This document shows, one piece after another, positions 29,645 through 37,583 of a stretch of 64,000 bases of DNA (position 1 is the first letter of the stretch; the number at the start of each line of letters is the position of its first letter). Source of the DNA: Pseudomonas sp. CC120222-01a (GTDB lineage: Bacteria > Pseudomonadota > Gammaproteobacteria > Pseudomonadales > Pseudomonadaceae); the NCBI RefSeq assembly GCF_003097235.1, contig NZ_QEQQ01000010.1:120184-184183 (forward strand), read 5' to 3'. The position numbers and the translations under genes are program-made. The notes under the pieces were generated by a model, which did not search any database, was not told the DNA's origin, and saw only the letters and a program-made list of their open reading frames with translations.

Positions 29645-30406
29645 TCAACACCGCGGCAGATTACGCGCCACATTGAGCGCCGCACTGCTCTGGGCCACTG
29701 GCATGATCTCGACGGTATTGATGTTCACATGCCCAGGTTGCTCGGCAATCCACGCCACTGTGGCGGCGATGTCCTCCGGCAAGATGGCCTCCACGTCACG
29801 ATAGAGCGCTTGCACGGCATCCAGGTCACCGTTCAGGCGCACCACCGAAAAGTCGGTGCCCGAGCACAAGCCTGGCTCGATATTGCTTACCCGCACACGG
29901 GTGCCCGCCAGGTCGGCGCGCAGGTTGAGGCTGAACTGACGGACGAAGGCCTTGCTGGCGCCATACACGTTGCCGCCCGGGTACGGATAAGTGCCGGCGA
30001 TGGACCCCATGTTGATGATCATCCCGCTGTCGGCCTCCACCATCTGCGGCAGGACCTTGTGGGTCACCATCGCCAGGCCGGTGACGTTGGTGTCGATCAT
30101 CTGCTGCCAGTTCTCGCTGCTGCTGGCCTGGGCCCGATCGACACCCAGCGCCAGCCCGGCATTGTTCACCAGCAGGTCAATTTGCAGCGATGCGTCACGG
30201 ACTTGTTCGAACGCCGATTCGATCGACTGTGGATCGGTGACATCCAGCGCCAGCGCAATGAAATTGTCGCCCAACTCGGCCTCCAGTTCTTGCAGCTTGT
30301 CCATGCGCCGGGCGGCGCCGATCACACGGTAGCCCTTGCCGATCAGGGTGCGGCAGATGGCCCGGCCAAAGCCCGAGGAAGCGCCGGTCACGAATGCAGT
30401 TTTCAT
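29645..30406 (-). CDS. YdfG-like short-chain dehydrogenase (3-hydroxy acid / L-allo-threonine dehydrogenase type)
   Basis: A 253-residue NADP-type SDR. The cofactor motif is VTGASSGFGRAICRTL at residues 6-21, with GAARRMDKL after the second strand favouring NADP. The active site is NMGSIAG (Ser) and YGASKAFV (Tyr/Lys). GNVYGASKAFVRQFSLNLRADL and VSNIEPGLCSGTDFS are typical of YdfG, which oxidises serine, allo-threonine and other 3-hydroxy acids. It is the third gene of the oxygenase-TSUP-SDR operon (22 bases after TSUP). Confidence 0.9.
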   Translation of the reverse strand: MKTAFVTGASSGFGRAICRTLIGKGYRVIGAARRMDKLQELEAELGDNFIALALDVTDPQSIESAFEQVRDASLQIDLLVNNAGLALGVDRAQASSSENWQQMIDTNVTGLAMVTHKVLPQMVEADSGMIINMGSIAGTYPYPGGNVYGASKAFVRQFSLNLRADLAGTRVRVSNIEPGLCSGTDFSVVRLNGDLDAVQALYRDVEAILPEDIAATVAWIAEQPGHVNINTVEIMPVAQSSAALNVARNLPRC

Positions 30407-30428
30407 CAGTTATCTCCTTTAAAAGGGG

Positions 30429-31214
30429 TCAGGCCAGGTACTTCACACCCAGGCTGGTAAACAGGCAGAGCATCGAGAACACCAACGCCTTGCGCACCAC
30501 TTCGTTGCCTTTGCGCAGGGCCAGGGCGCTGCCCAGGTGGTTGCCGAGGATGTTGCAGGCCACCAGCGGTAGCGCCAGCAGGTAGACGACCTTGCCCGCC
30601 ATGACGAACGCCACCAGGGCGCCGATGTTGGAGGCGAAGTTGAAGGTCTTGGAGTTGGCGGAGCTGGAGACCAGGTCCATGCGCAGCAGGTAGTGGAACG
30701 CGATGATGAACATGCTGCCGGTACCGGGGCCGAAGAAGCCGTCGTAGAAGCCGATGGCCAGGCAGGTCAACGGCACCACGGTGAACAGCATGCGCGGCGA
30801 CAGTTCGCGCTCCTCCACCGGGCGGTCCTTGGGGGTGAGGAAGATCAGGATGCCGAACGGGATCAGCGCCAGGATGATCTTGCCCACGGTTTCCTGGGGG
30901 ATCGACACGATCAGGTGCGCGCCCAGATAAGCCCCAAGCAATGAAAACGGCACCCCGACCAGCGCCACCTGCCAGACCATCTTGCTGTTGGCCAGGAAGT
31001 TGCGGATAGCCGCGAGGGTGCCGAGGGTGCTGACCAGCTTCTCCTGCCCCAGGGCAACCTGCGGTGGCATGCCCACCAGCAGGAAGCCGGGCACCAGAAA
31101 CAGCCCGCCACCCCCGGCGATGCTATCGACAAAGCCTGCAACGAATGCGATAGCGCCCAGCATCAGGATCGCCAACAACCAGTGTTCCGCCCAGAAGGCG
31201 CCTAACAGTTCCAT
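30429..31214 (-). CDS. TSUP-family (TauE/SafE, YfcA-like) permease
   Basis: A 261-residue membrane protein with about eight helices. The two TSUP motifs are GFVDSIAGGGGLFLVPGF near residue 27 and IGFYDGFFGPGTGSMFI near 151. It is a paralogue of 13759-14556 but belongs to a different operon, between the oxygenase (32 bases upstream) and the SDR (22 bases downstream). It may export or import the pathway's substrate or product; the ligand is unknown. Confidence 0.92.
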   Translation of the reverse strand: MELLGAFWAEHWLLAILMLGAIAFVAGFVDSIAGGGGLFLVPGFLLVGMPPQVALGQEKLVSTLGTLAAIRNFLANSKMVWQVALVGVPFSLLGAYLGAHLIVSIPQETVGKIILALIPFGILIFLTPKDRPVEERELSPRMLFTVVPLTCLAIGFYDGFFGPGTGSMFIIAFHYLLRMDLVSSSANSKTFNFASNIGALVAFVMAGKVVYLLALPLVACNILGNHLGSALALRKGNEVVRKALVFSMLCLFTSLGVKYLA

Positions 31215-31246
31215 ATCGGTACGTCCGTCGAGTCAGTAAAAGAGAA

Positions 31247-32272
31247 TCAGGAGAGCACTTCGTAAAGGTGATCGGCCCGGGCGAAATGCACGCGGTTCAG
31301 GTCGTTGACCGCGAACAGCCGCAGCAGCCAGCGGTCGGCGCCATCGTTCTGTGGCTCGAAGCCATCGCGGGCATGCAGCACACGCTGGTTCTTGAAGACC
31401 ATGAAGTCGCCCGGCAGCAGCAGGTGGGGTTCGTCGAAGCGACGGGTTTCCAACATGCTGCGCAGACTGGCCAGTGCCTGCTCGGCCCGCAGGTTGAGGC
31501 CGTGGGTGTTCTCGCTGTCGAAACGGCACAACCATTCACCAGCCTGACCGCGCACCAGCACCGGCAGTTCGGCGGTGCAGCGGCGGTTGCCGCTAAAGGA
31601 GTCCGGGCGGCGGATCTCGAACTGAGGCAGGCACAGTTCGCGCACGGTGGTAGCAGGCAGTGCCGCCACCACGGCATCGAGGCTCACCAGTGTGGTGCTG
31701 ATGCGCGGGTCGCAGCGCATGCCGAAGAACGACAGGTATTCCGGGCAGCAGGACGTGTCGCCGAGCGGCTCGGATGACAGCGGCAGGTCCGGGTTGTCCA
31801 CGTGATAGGAGAAGCGCAGCTTCGAGCCATGGGAGCTCTTGTGGCTGGAAGAATGGCGCGAAGGAATGACATGGCGGAACAGCCGGCCATCGTTCTCACC
31901 CTCGTAGACCACCGGGTTGATCCCCATCAGGCTCTGCATGGTCAGGCTGACCAGGCAGGCAACCGGCGTGCTGCGCGGGCTGAGTACGCCCGAATAAGGC
32001 GTGGGTGGGATGTCACGGTCACGCGGGCAATTGCGCACGATCATGCTGGTCAGGTACGGGTCCGTGACAAAGCCGCGGATCTGTTGGCAAAGCGCCTTGC
32101 CCAGTACGTCCTGGGCCTGGTCCTTGAGCTGTGGATAAAGCTCCTTGCTCGTCTCGAAGTCGAGCGGTGTGTTGTTCAGCAAGGTTTGCCAGGCGCTGGA
32201 GATGACCCAGGGCAGACGGATCTCCAGTGAGGCTTGAAGCTCGGCGCCTTGATGCAGGTGTGCACTTTCCAT
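31247..32272 (-). CDS. Fe(II)/2-oxoglutarate-dependent oxygenase, VioC/AsnO/clavaminate synthase-like (TauD/TfdA superfamily)
   Basis: A 341-residue non-heme iron oxygenase. Likely iron ligands are H157 and D159 (SYHVDNPDLP) and H300 (FKNQRVLHARDGF); R318 in DRWLLRLF should hold 2-oxoglutarate. The spacing closely follows AsnO (His-x-acid, then His, then Arg 18 later). The segment LSFFGMRCDPRISTTLVSLDAV is the subgroup's hallmark; its members hydroxylate free amino acids. The usual acid is Glu; here it is Asp. ATG 32272 gives the normal length. It heads a three-gene operon and is divergent from MocR. Confidence 0.85.
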   Translation of the reverse strand: MESAHLHQGAELQASLEIRLPWVISSAWQTLLNNTPLDFETSKELYPQLKDQAQDVLGKALCQQIRGFVTDPYLTSMIVRNCPRDRDIPPTPYSGVLSPRSTPVACLVSLTMQSLMGINPVVYEGENDGRLFRHVIPSRHSSSHKSSHGSKLRFSYHVDNPDLPLSSEPLGDTSCCPEYLSFFGMRCDPRISTTLVSLDAVVAALPATTVRELCLPQFEIRRPDSFSGNRRCTAELPVLVRGQAGEWLCRFDSENTHGLNLRAEQALASLRSMLETRRFDEPHLLLPGDFMVFKNQRVLHARDGFEPQNDGADRWLLRLFAVNDLNRVHFARADHLYEVLS

Positions 32273-32411
32273 TTGCAGTGATATTCCATGTTGCTGGCTT
32301 GAGGCCAGTCGGTGTCGGCGGCAGATGTTTATGTTTTTGAAGCCGGTCACAGCGGGACGATGCATGCGGCTGAAGCCAGAGAAAGGCCAGCGAATTGCAT
32401 CGACGCAATCA

Positions 32412-32609
32412 TTGTAATTACAAAAATAACGTCGATTCAATCCATTTTCCAAACCGCGCAGACAGCCGATTGAGTCGATCCAATCAACTTATTGATTTCA
32501 AAAGGTTTCTGGCAGCGACGGCGAAATGGCGCAGGATGCAGACCCGATTCTTCTCAATCAAGGCAGCGTTTGAAAGTCATCGATCGACTGATCGATGCGA
32601 TTCAATCAA
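32412..32609. promoter_or_regulatory. Divergent control region: repeated CGATYCAATC boxes and a TTGTAATTACAA palindrome
   Basis: Three same-direction copies of a 13-base box lie at 32432-32444 (TCGATTCAATCCA), 32475-32487 (TCGATCCAATCAA) and 32597-32609 (GCGATTCAATCAA). A perfect palindrome TTGTAATTACAA is at 32412-32423. MocR regulators commonly bind direct repeats, so these are the best operator candidates for the 425-base gap between the oxygenase and MocR genes. The rest of the gap shows nothing else clear. Confidence 0.55.
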
Positions 32610-32697
32610 GGTAATTTACACGTAAGAAAACACAATTACTTCCATCAGACCTTTCGTGCTAGGCTTCCGCGTTCTCGCAGATTCTGGTGCCATTTCT

Positions 32698-34098
32698 ATG
32701 TGGGTTCCTCACTACAGCGACCTGGCGCAGCCGGTCTACCTGATGATCGCCGACGCCCTGGAACAGGACATCGGCAGCGGCCGGCTGGTGGCTGGCGAGC
32801 GCTTGCCAACCCTCAAGGACCTGGCCGAGTCACTGGACGTGACACCCGGCACCATTGGCCGTGCCTATGACGAAGCCGCCAAGCGTGGCCTGGTGGTGGG
32901 AGAAGTCGGGCGCGGGACTTTCGTGCTGCCGCAACGCCAGGCGCAGCCCCCTGCCCCGCTTGCGCCTGCACGGCCCAGCCCCAGTAGCGCCGAACGCGAG
33001 AGCGGGCAGATCGACCTGTCGATCATCAAGCCCAATGACGCCCACATGACCGATTGGCTGCGCGGCGCCATCAACGAACTGGCCCAGTCGCCCGACCTGG
33101 CTCAGGTGCTGGACTATGTCACCGAGGGTGGCCATGCGACCCACAAGCAGGCTGGCGCGGCCTGGATCCAGCGCTGGCTGCCCGAGGCACGCTGGCAGCA
33201 GGTGGTGCTGACGTCCGGCGCCCAGCATGGTTTGCTGGTGGCCATCAGCAGCCTGTCGAAGAGCGACGACGTGGTGCTGTGCGAATCGTTCTGCTACCCA
33301 GGCATCATCTCCCTGGCCCACAGCATGGGGCGTCGCCTGCGTGGCGTGGCCATGGACGAATTCGGGCTGATTCCCGAGGCGCTGCGTGCGGCATGCCTGG
33401 AACATCGCCCCTCGCTGCTGGTGTGTGTCACCACGCACCAGAACCCGACCAACTCGATCATGCCCCATGCGCGACGCGAGGCCATTGCGGAGATCGCTCG
33501 CGAGTTCGACCTGTTCATCGTCGATGACGACATCTACGGTTTTCTCGAACCCGCCCCGGACTACAAGCCGCTTGCCGCCTATGCCCCTGAACGCTCGGTG
33601 TACCTCACCAGCCTGTCCAAGAGCGTGCTGCCGGCACTGCGTATCGGCTACCTGTATGCCCCGCCGCAAACCCTCTCACGGCTATCGTCCATGGTACGCA
33701 GCAGCGTCTGGATGCCATCGCCATTGATGGCGCAACTGGCCAGCAACCTGATCAACAGCGGCATGGCCGATCAGCTGGTGCAGGTGCAGCAAGAGGAAGC
33801 GGCTGCGCGTCAGCACATGGCGCGAGAGATCCTGGGCAAGTACAGGATCCGCAGCCAGCCCAACAGCTTCCACATCTGGCTGGAGCTGCCTGAACCCTGG
33901 ACCAGCGACGAGTTCGCCAACCTGGCACGCAACAATGGCGTCACGGTGGTCAGCGGCAGCCAGTTCCTGCCCGAGCGCAGCCATGCCACCTGTGGCGTGC
34001 GCATTGCCTTGATGTCTCCCAGCCGCCAGGAGCTGGGCTTTGCCCTGACCAAATTGGCGAGCCTGCTGGATTCGCCGGAGCCGCGGTTGTTTTACTGA
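32698..34098 (+). CDS. MocR-family (GntR-aminotransferase) transcriptional regulator
   Basis: A 466-residue regulator with a GntR winged HTH at about residues 8-76 (GERLPTLKDLAESLDVTPGTIGRAYDEAAKRGLVVGE) and a class I aminotransferase-like domain from about 110. The PLP lysine is K308 in LTSLSKSVLP and the PLP-pyridine Asp is in IVDDDIYGF (276-278). Such proteins sense amino compounds through PLP. It faces the oxygenase operon and probably controls it. ATG 32698 is preferred over a GTG at 32656 because it starts at the HTH domain. Confidence 0.92.
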   Translation: MWVPHYSDLAQPVYLMIADALEQDIGSGRLVAGERLPTLKDLAESLDVTPGTIGRAYDEAAKRGLVVGEVGRGTFVLPQRQAQPPAPLAPARPSPSSAERESGQIDLSIIKPNDAHMTDWLRGAINELAQSPDLAQVLDYVTEGGHATHKQAGAAWIQRWLPEARWQQVVLTSGAQHGLLVAISSLSKSDDVVLCESFCYPGIISLAHSMGRRLRGVAMDEFGLIPEALRAACLEHRPSLLVCVTTHQNPTNSIMPHARREAIAEIAREFDLFIVDDDIYGFLEPAPDYKPLAAYAPERSVYLTSLSKSVLPALRIGYLYAPPQTLSRLSSMVRSSVWMPSPLMAQLASNLINSGMADQLVQVQQEEAAARQHMAREILGKYRIRSQPNSFHIWLELPEPWTSDEFANLARNNGVTVVSGSQFLPERSHATCGVRIALMSPSRQELGFALTKLASLLDSPEPRLFY

Positions 34099-34124
34099 GC
34101 GGGGTTGTGGGAAGGGCATAAAAA

Positions 34125-34148
34125 AACCCAGGGCAACTGCCCTGGGTT
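34125..34148. terminator. Bidirectional terminator after the MocR gene
   Basis: AACCCAGGGC and GCCCTGGGTT pair perfectly over 10 bp around an AACT loop. An A run precedes it and a T run follows, so it can stop transcription from both sides: MocR from the left and the island operon from the right. Confidence 0.9.
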
Positions 34149-34447
34149 TTTGTTTCAGCTAAACGCCTTGCCGCTCGATCAGAACGGTTATGAACACCGA
34201 AAAGTCGATAGGCTGAGCGAGTGAGTGAGTGGATGGCTAGGTTTCCTTGGGCAAGGCCAGAAACGACCGCTAAACCCAGGCCATCAGGCGTATAGTTTTT
34301 TGTCAGGTTTTCGCCAAGTGGCGGCTGGCAAGGTGCTGAAAACTTTACAAAATCGCAGCGGGCACCGTCACAGGAGTGGGAACGATGCCGCAGCTGAAAA
34401 CCCGACGAACGGTCATGCCTGCCTTCCGCGCCAAGAGCCGAGCTGCT
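34149..34447. other. Non-coding segment at the left edge of the island
   Basis: No gene is supported here. It holds a short GAGT tandem run near 34218-34233 and, at 34340-34352, a copy of the 13-base sequence found again beyond the island's right end. The island helicase gene stops at 34448. Confidence 0.6.
34340..34352. repeat. Candidate left attachment repeat
   Basis: AAACTTTACAAAA, identical to 42422-42434. It is 96 bases beyond the helicase stop. Confidence 0.5.
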
Positions 34448-36730
34448 CTAAGCCGCCGCTCTCACCAGATCTGCCTCCAGCAGCGCAGAGAGACCAACCT
34501 GCCGCGAGAATGCTTTCGGTGGGAGCTTGATAGCGTCCTGAACAGCCTTGATGTCGCCGACCAGAATGACCTGCACCTGAGCCCTGGTTGCTGCCGTGTA
34601 GACGAATGTCCGGTCGAGAATACGGGACTTACGCACAGGGATGATGACGCGCCTGAACTGAGAGCCTTGGGCTTTATGAACGGTGATGGAGTAAGCCAGT
34701 TCCAGGCTGTCCAGATCGCTATCCAGAAGGTAGTGCTGCACGCCATCGAACGTCGCGAAGCCAACCGCATTGCATATGCGGGGCCTCTCCTCATCTCCGA
34801 TATCCACAGTCCTGGGCTGTTCGAAGATCTCATCGATTTGGCCAAGCGAGCCGTTCTGCAGATCCCGAGCCCAGTCGTTCGACGTGTACATCACCAGATC
34901 GCCAACGCACAGTCCGGTCGCCTCGGTCTCGCCCGTCTCAGGGTTTTCCACAAGCAGCTGCTTGCTATGGTCTGCATACTTGGTGTGGCAGATACGATTG
35001 AGGGCATCGACACCTGCATATCGGCACGACTTGGTTGCAGACAGGATTTGGGTATTCGTCCTGTCCTGCTCGTAGAGCCTGATTACAGTAGGAATGATGT
35101 CCTCATCGGCACACGCCAGGAAGACCACATCATCGGCCTCATCTGAGCTGAACACAGGCGTTTCACCATTCCTGATCTGTCGGGACACGGCGGGAATCGC
35201 CGAATCTTTGGCCTGGCGTTTGACCTCAAGCAGCTCAGTCTTCGGGATGCCCACCAGGTTGCACAGGACATGGAGGATGAGCCCAGCACCAATAGGCGGA
35301 AGCTGGTAGGGGTCACCTACAAGGATGACCTGGCATTGAGGCGGCAGCTTCTGAACCAGCCGGTAGAACGTCACTAGGTCGAGCATAGAGGCCTCGTCGA
35401 TGACGATTACCGGTGCCAGCCCCATATCCTTGTCCGTCACCGTGCGCAGGAACCCGGCGATTGTCTTTGCCTCTTGCCCTGTAGCCTCGATCATTCGAGC
35501 GGTAGCTCGGCCTGATAAAGCCATTTGGAAGCGAGGGCGTCCCGTCGTGTCCAGGGCTTCATAGAGTGCCTTGAGCACAGTGGTCTTTCCGACCCCTGCT
35601 CCACCGGTGATCACACTGAATCTCGCCGAGAAGGAAGTGGCAACGGCATCCCGCTGTGCTTGGTTCAAGCCGAAAGCTGGCAAACCAAGATGGGTACGCT
35701 CTCTTTCCTCAAACCCCGAGATCACCTCTCCGACATCTACCTTAAACAAGGAAGGCTGCATCGATGGAGTGAGGATCAGATCTCGGATGAATTGAGCGCA
35801 ACGCCGCTCCATCAACCACGAGCCTGGAGCGAAAAGCATAGGCCCTAGCTTTGGCAGATCCTTGAAGACGAACTGGCCGACCCGTGAGCCTTCCAGTAAG
35901 GCTTTCGATAGCGCAGACATGGGAGCCGCGTGCGGCTTAATGAGCTGTCCAACAGATGCCTGAAGGTCAGTCAGCGAGCTGCATGTGTGCCCCTTTTCAG
36001 CGACGCGATACAGCGCCTCTTCCAGTGCGGCGGTCAGCCGACGCGGGTCATCAAGGGTGAGGCCAAAGCTGCGCCTTGCGATGTCATCAACACAGTCCCA
36101 GGCGCCTGCGAAACTCAGCAGCCGATAAGGATCGCTGGTGAGAGCTGAGATGGTGTTCTTCTTATGAAAACGAATTGCCTTGCGAGCGATTTCCAATGGA
36201 ATCTGCCTGTCCTGGACAAATCGCAATGTCTTGGCGTCACCATCCTGAGACCATCTCGCGAACATCCTTTCGCGAACATCCTTAGATGGGAGAATCACCT
36301 CTACTGCGCCGTGATCGGCCTGATCCAAAGCCTCATAGAGTCGCTCCCCTAGCATGTCCCACAATCGAGTGGCTTTGACCTCTCCCACGCCCTTTACGTT
36401 GTCTCCCAACCATTGAATAACCTGGGAGCCACTGGGACGAACAAGCCGAACGTCCTGGGCGTCCAGAGTCAGTTCACTGATCGCGAATGCGCCGTGACTG
36501 CGCAAGACCGTGCTCGCCTCGCCATACACCTCAAAGATCGCCCCCACAGCAATGTCAGAGAGCTTGGCGATGGCAGCGGGAACTCGGATGACTACAGGTT
36601 TCGAGCGGTCATTGATGCCAAGGGCCACATCCATGCGATGACCGAAGGCTATGCACCCCTTGCGATTGGCGGAGCGGATGCTGGTGATACGCACGCTGAT
36701 ATTGAGCAGAACAGGGGCTATGGCATTCAT
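34448..36730 (-). CDS. RecD2-like SF1B DNA helicase
   Basis: A 760-residue helicase. Residues 1-90 are an OB-like N-terminus, 105-260 a helical region with a helix-hairpin-helix-like VKGVGEVKATRLWDML, then the motor: Walker A GGAGVGKT at 376-383, Walker B DEAS at 445-448, motif III GDPYQLPPIG at 472-481, and C-terminal motifs TVHKAQGSQF and YTAATRAQVQVILVGD. This is the RecD2 layout without RecBC. ATGA overlap with the upstream gene makes it the last gene of the island operon. It could help recombination or be a defence cargo; the sequence does not decide. Confidence 0.88.
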   Translation of the reverse strand: MNAIAPVLLNISVRITSIRSANRKGCIAFGHRMDVALGINDRSKPVVIRVPAAIAKLSDIAVGAIFEVYGEASTVLRSHGAFAISELTLDAQDVRLVRPSGSQVIQWLGDNVKGVGEVKATRLWDMLGERLYEALDQADHGAVEVILPSKDVRERMFARWSQDGDAKTLRFVQDRQIPLEIARKAIRFHKKNTISALTSDPYRLLSFAGAWDCVDDIARRSFGLTLDDPRRLTAALEEALYRVAEKGHTCSSLTDLQASVGQLIKPHAAPMSALSKALLEGSRVGQFVFKDLPKLGPMLFAPGSWLMERRCAQFIRDLILTPSMQPSLFKVDVGEVISGFEERERTHLGLPAFGLNQAQRDAVATSFSARFSVITGGAGVGKTTVLKALYEALDTTGRPRFQMALSGRATARMIEATGQEAKTIAGFLRTVTDKDMGLAPVIVIDEASMLDLVTFYRLVQKLPPQCQVILVGDPYQLPPIGAGLILHVLCNLVGIPKTELLEVKRQAKDSAIPAVSRQIRNGETPVFSSDEADDVVFLACADEDIIPTVIRLYEQDRTNTQILSATKSCRYAGVDALNRICHTKYADHSKQLLVENPETGETEATGLCVGDLVMYTSNDWARDLQNGSLGQIDEIFEQPRTVDIGDEERPRICNAVGFATFDGVQHYLLDSDLDSLELAYSITVHKAQGSQFRRVIIPVRKSRILDRTFVYTAATRAQVQVILVGDIKAVQDAIKLPPKAFSRQVGLSALLEADLVRAAA

Positions 36731-37167
36731 CGTGGCATACGCCCTGTTTCTTCCAAGAACTCAGTTATCAGGGCATGACGATCAAGCATCTGCTTTGCCG
36801 CTTGGAGCTCTGCGCGAAGAGCAGCGTTCTCCTGCTCCAGGGAGTTGAGGCGCTGCCCGTCCTGTCTTCGCTGTTTAGCGTCCGCATCACGCAGCGCAGG
36901 CTCAGGCTTTTGCCCTGCTGGTAGCGATGCAACCAGGGGAGGCAGAACCCCGGCGGCGCGAAGCTCTTTCTCGAGATTCTCCAATGCTGAGCGAATCGCT
37001 GGATTCTGTGTGAGAGCGCTCTTGCCGAATCCACACTCAGTCGCGATCTCAGAGCGTTTGAGCTTGCCTCGATGTACATATTCCCTGAAGTCGCTGTCTG
37101 ACTTGGAGGTCGACCAAGCCAGGAAGGCAGCATGGTTCTCTTCAGCGATCTGTTGCCCATTAGCCAT
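36727..37167 (-). CDS. VPA1267-like small coiled-coil protein
   Basis: A 146-residue protein. Residues 30-66 (YVHRGKLKRSEIATECGFGKSALTQNPAIRSALENLE) look like an HTH, and 100-130 (QRLNSLEQENAALRAELQAAKQMLDRH) is a coiled coil. It resembles the VPA1267 family found beside GMT genes in Vibrio. It begins on the stop codon of the preceding gene (TGATG) and overlaps the helicase start (ATGA). It may be a DNA-binding accessory factor. Confidence 0.75.
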   Translation of the reverse strand: MANGQQIAEENHAAFLAWSTSKSDSDFREYVHRGKLKRSEIATECGFGKSALTQNPAIRSALENLEKELRAAGVLPPLVASLPAGQKPEPALRDADAKQRRQDGQRLNSLEQENAALRAELQAAKQMLDRHALITEFLEETGRMPR

Positions 37168-37580
37168 CAGGATTTGACCTCTGATGAGTCACGGTCAACA
37201 AACGGCAGCGGCGCATCGAGCTTCTCAGCGGAGACGTTGAATTTGTGAGCGTTGTACTGCCACCGAATGAAGCGCTCCAACAAGCGTTGGTTCTCCCGCT
37301 CCAGGCGATGGTTCTCTGCCTCAAGTCGACGAATCCTTTGCTCCGCGATACTCAGGCTGGCCGGGCGCTTGGTTGAGACGAACCCGGATTTCAGCCGCAC
37401 TTTCTGATGCGAGAAGGCATTCTTGATCTTCTCGTGTGAGCTCAAGGTCTGCCGAGTAGGACGCGACCCAATGACCGGCTCTACCGCATCGCACAGGGCA
37501 TCCCATGAAAGCTTTCCGTCCCATCCATCGATGAGGCCGACAATCACATCCAGGTCTTTTGGGCTCAGGTGTTTTGCCAT
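37167..37580 (-). CDS. GmtX/TnpC-like small coiled-coil protein (DUF6262-like)
   Basis: A 137-residue protein. The N-terminal half (DVIVGLIDGWDGKLSWDALCDAVEPVIGSRPTRQTLSSHEKIKNAF) looks like a DNA-binding fold, and AEQRIRRLEAENHRLERENQRLLERF is a strong coiled coil. Position after the large recombinase matches GmtX of Gamma-Mobile-Trio islands and TnpC of Tn554, which affect transposition efficiency or orientation. The assignment rests on position and shape. Confidence 0.72.
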   Translation of the reverse strand: MAKHLSPKDLDVIVGLIDGWDGKLSWDALCDAVEPVIGSRPTRQTLSSHEKIKNAFSHQKVRLKSGFVSTKRPASLSIAEQRIRRLEAENHRLERENQRLLERFIRWQYNAHKFNVSAEKLDAPLPFVDRDSSEVKS

Positions 37581-37583
37581 GGC

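Noticed and set aside
34149..34447. A small plus-strand gene at the left end of the island (34225-34530)
   Set aside because: No ribosome-binding site, no recognisable domain, and it runs antisense into the helicase gene.
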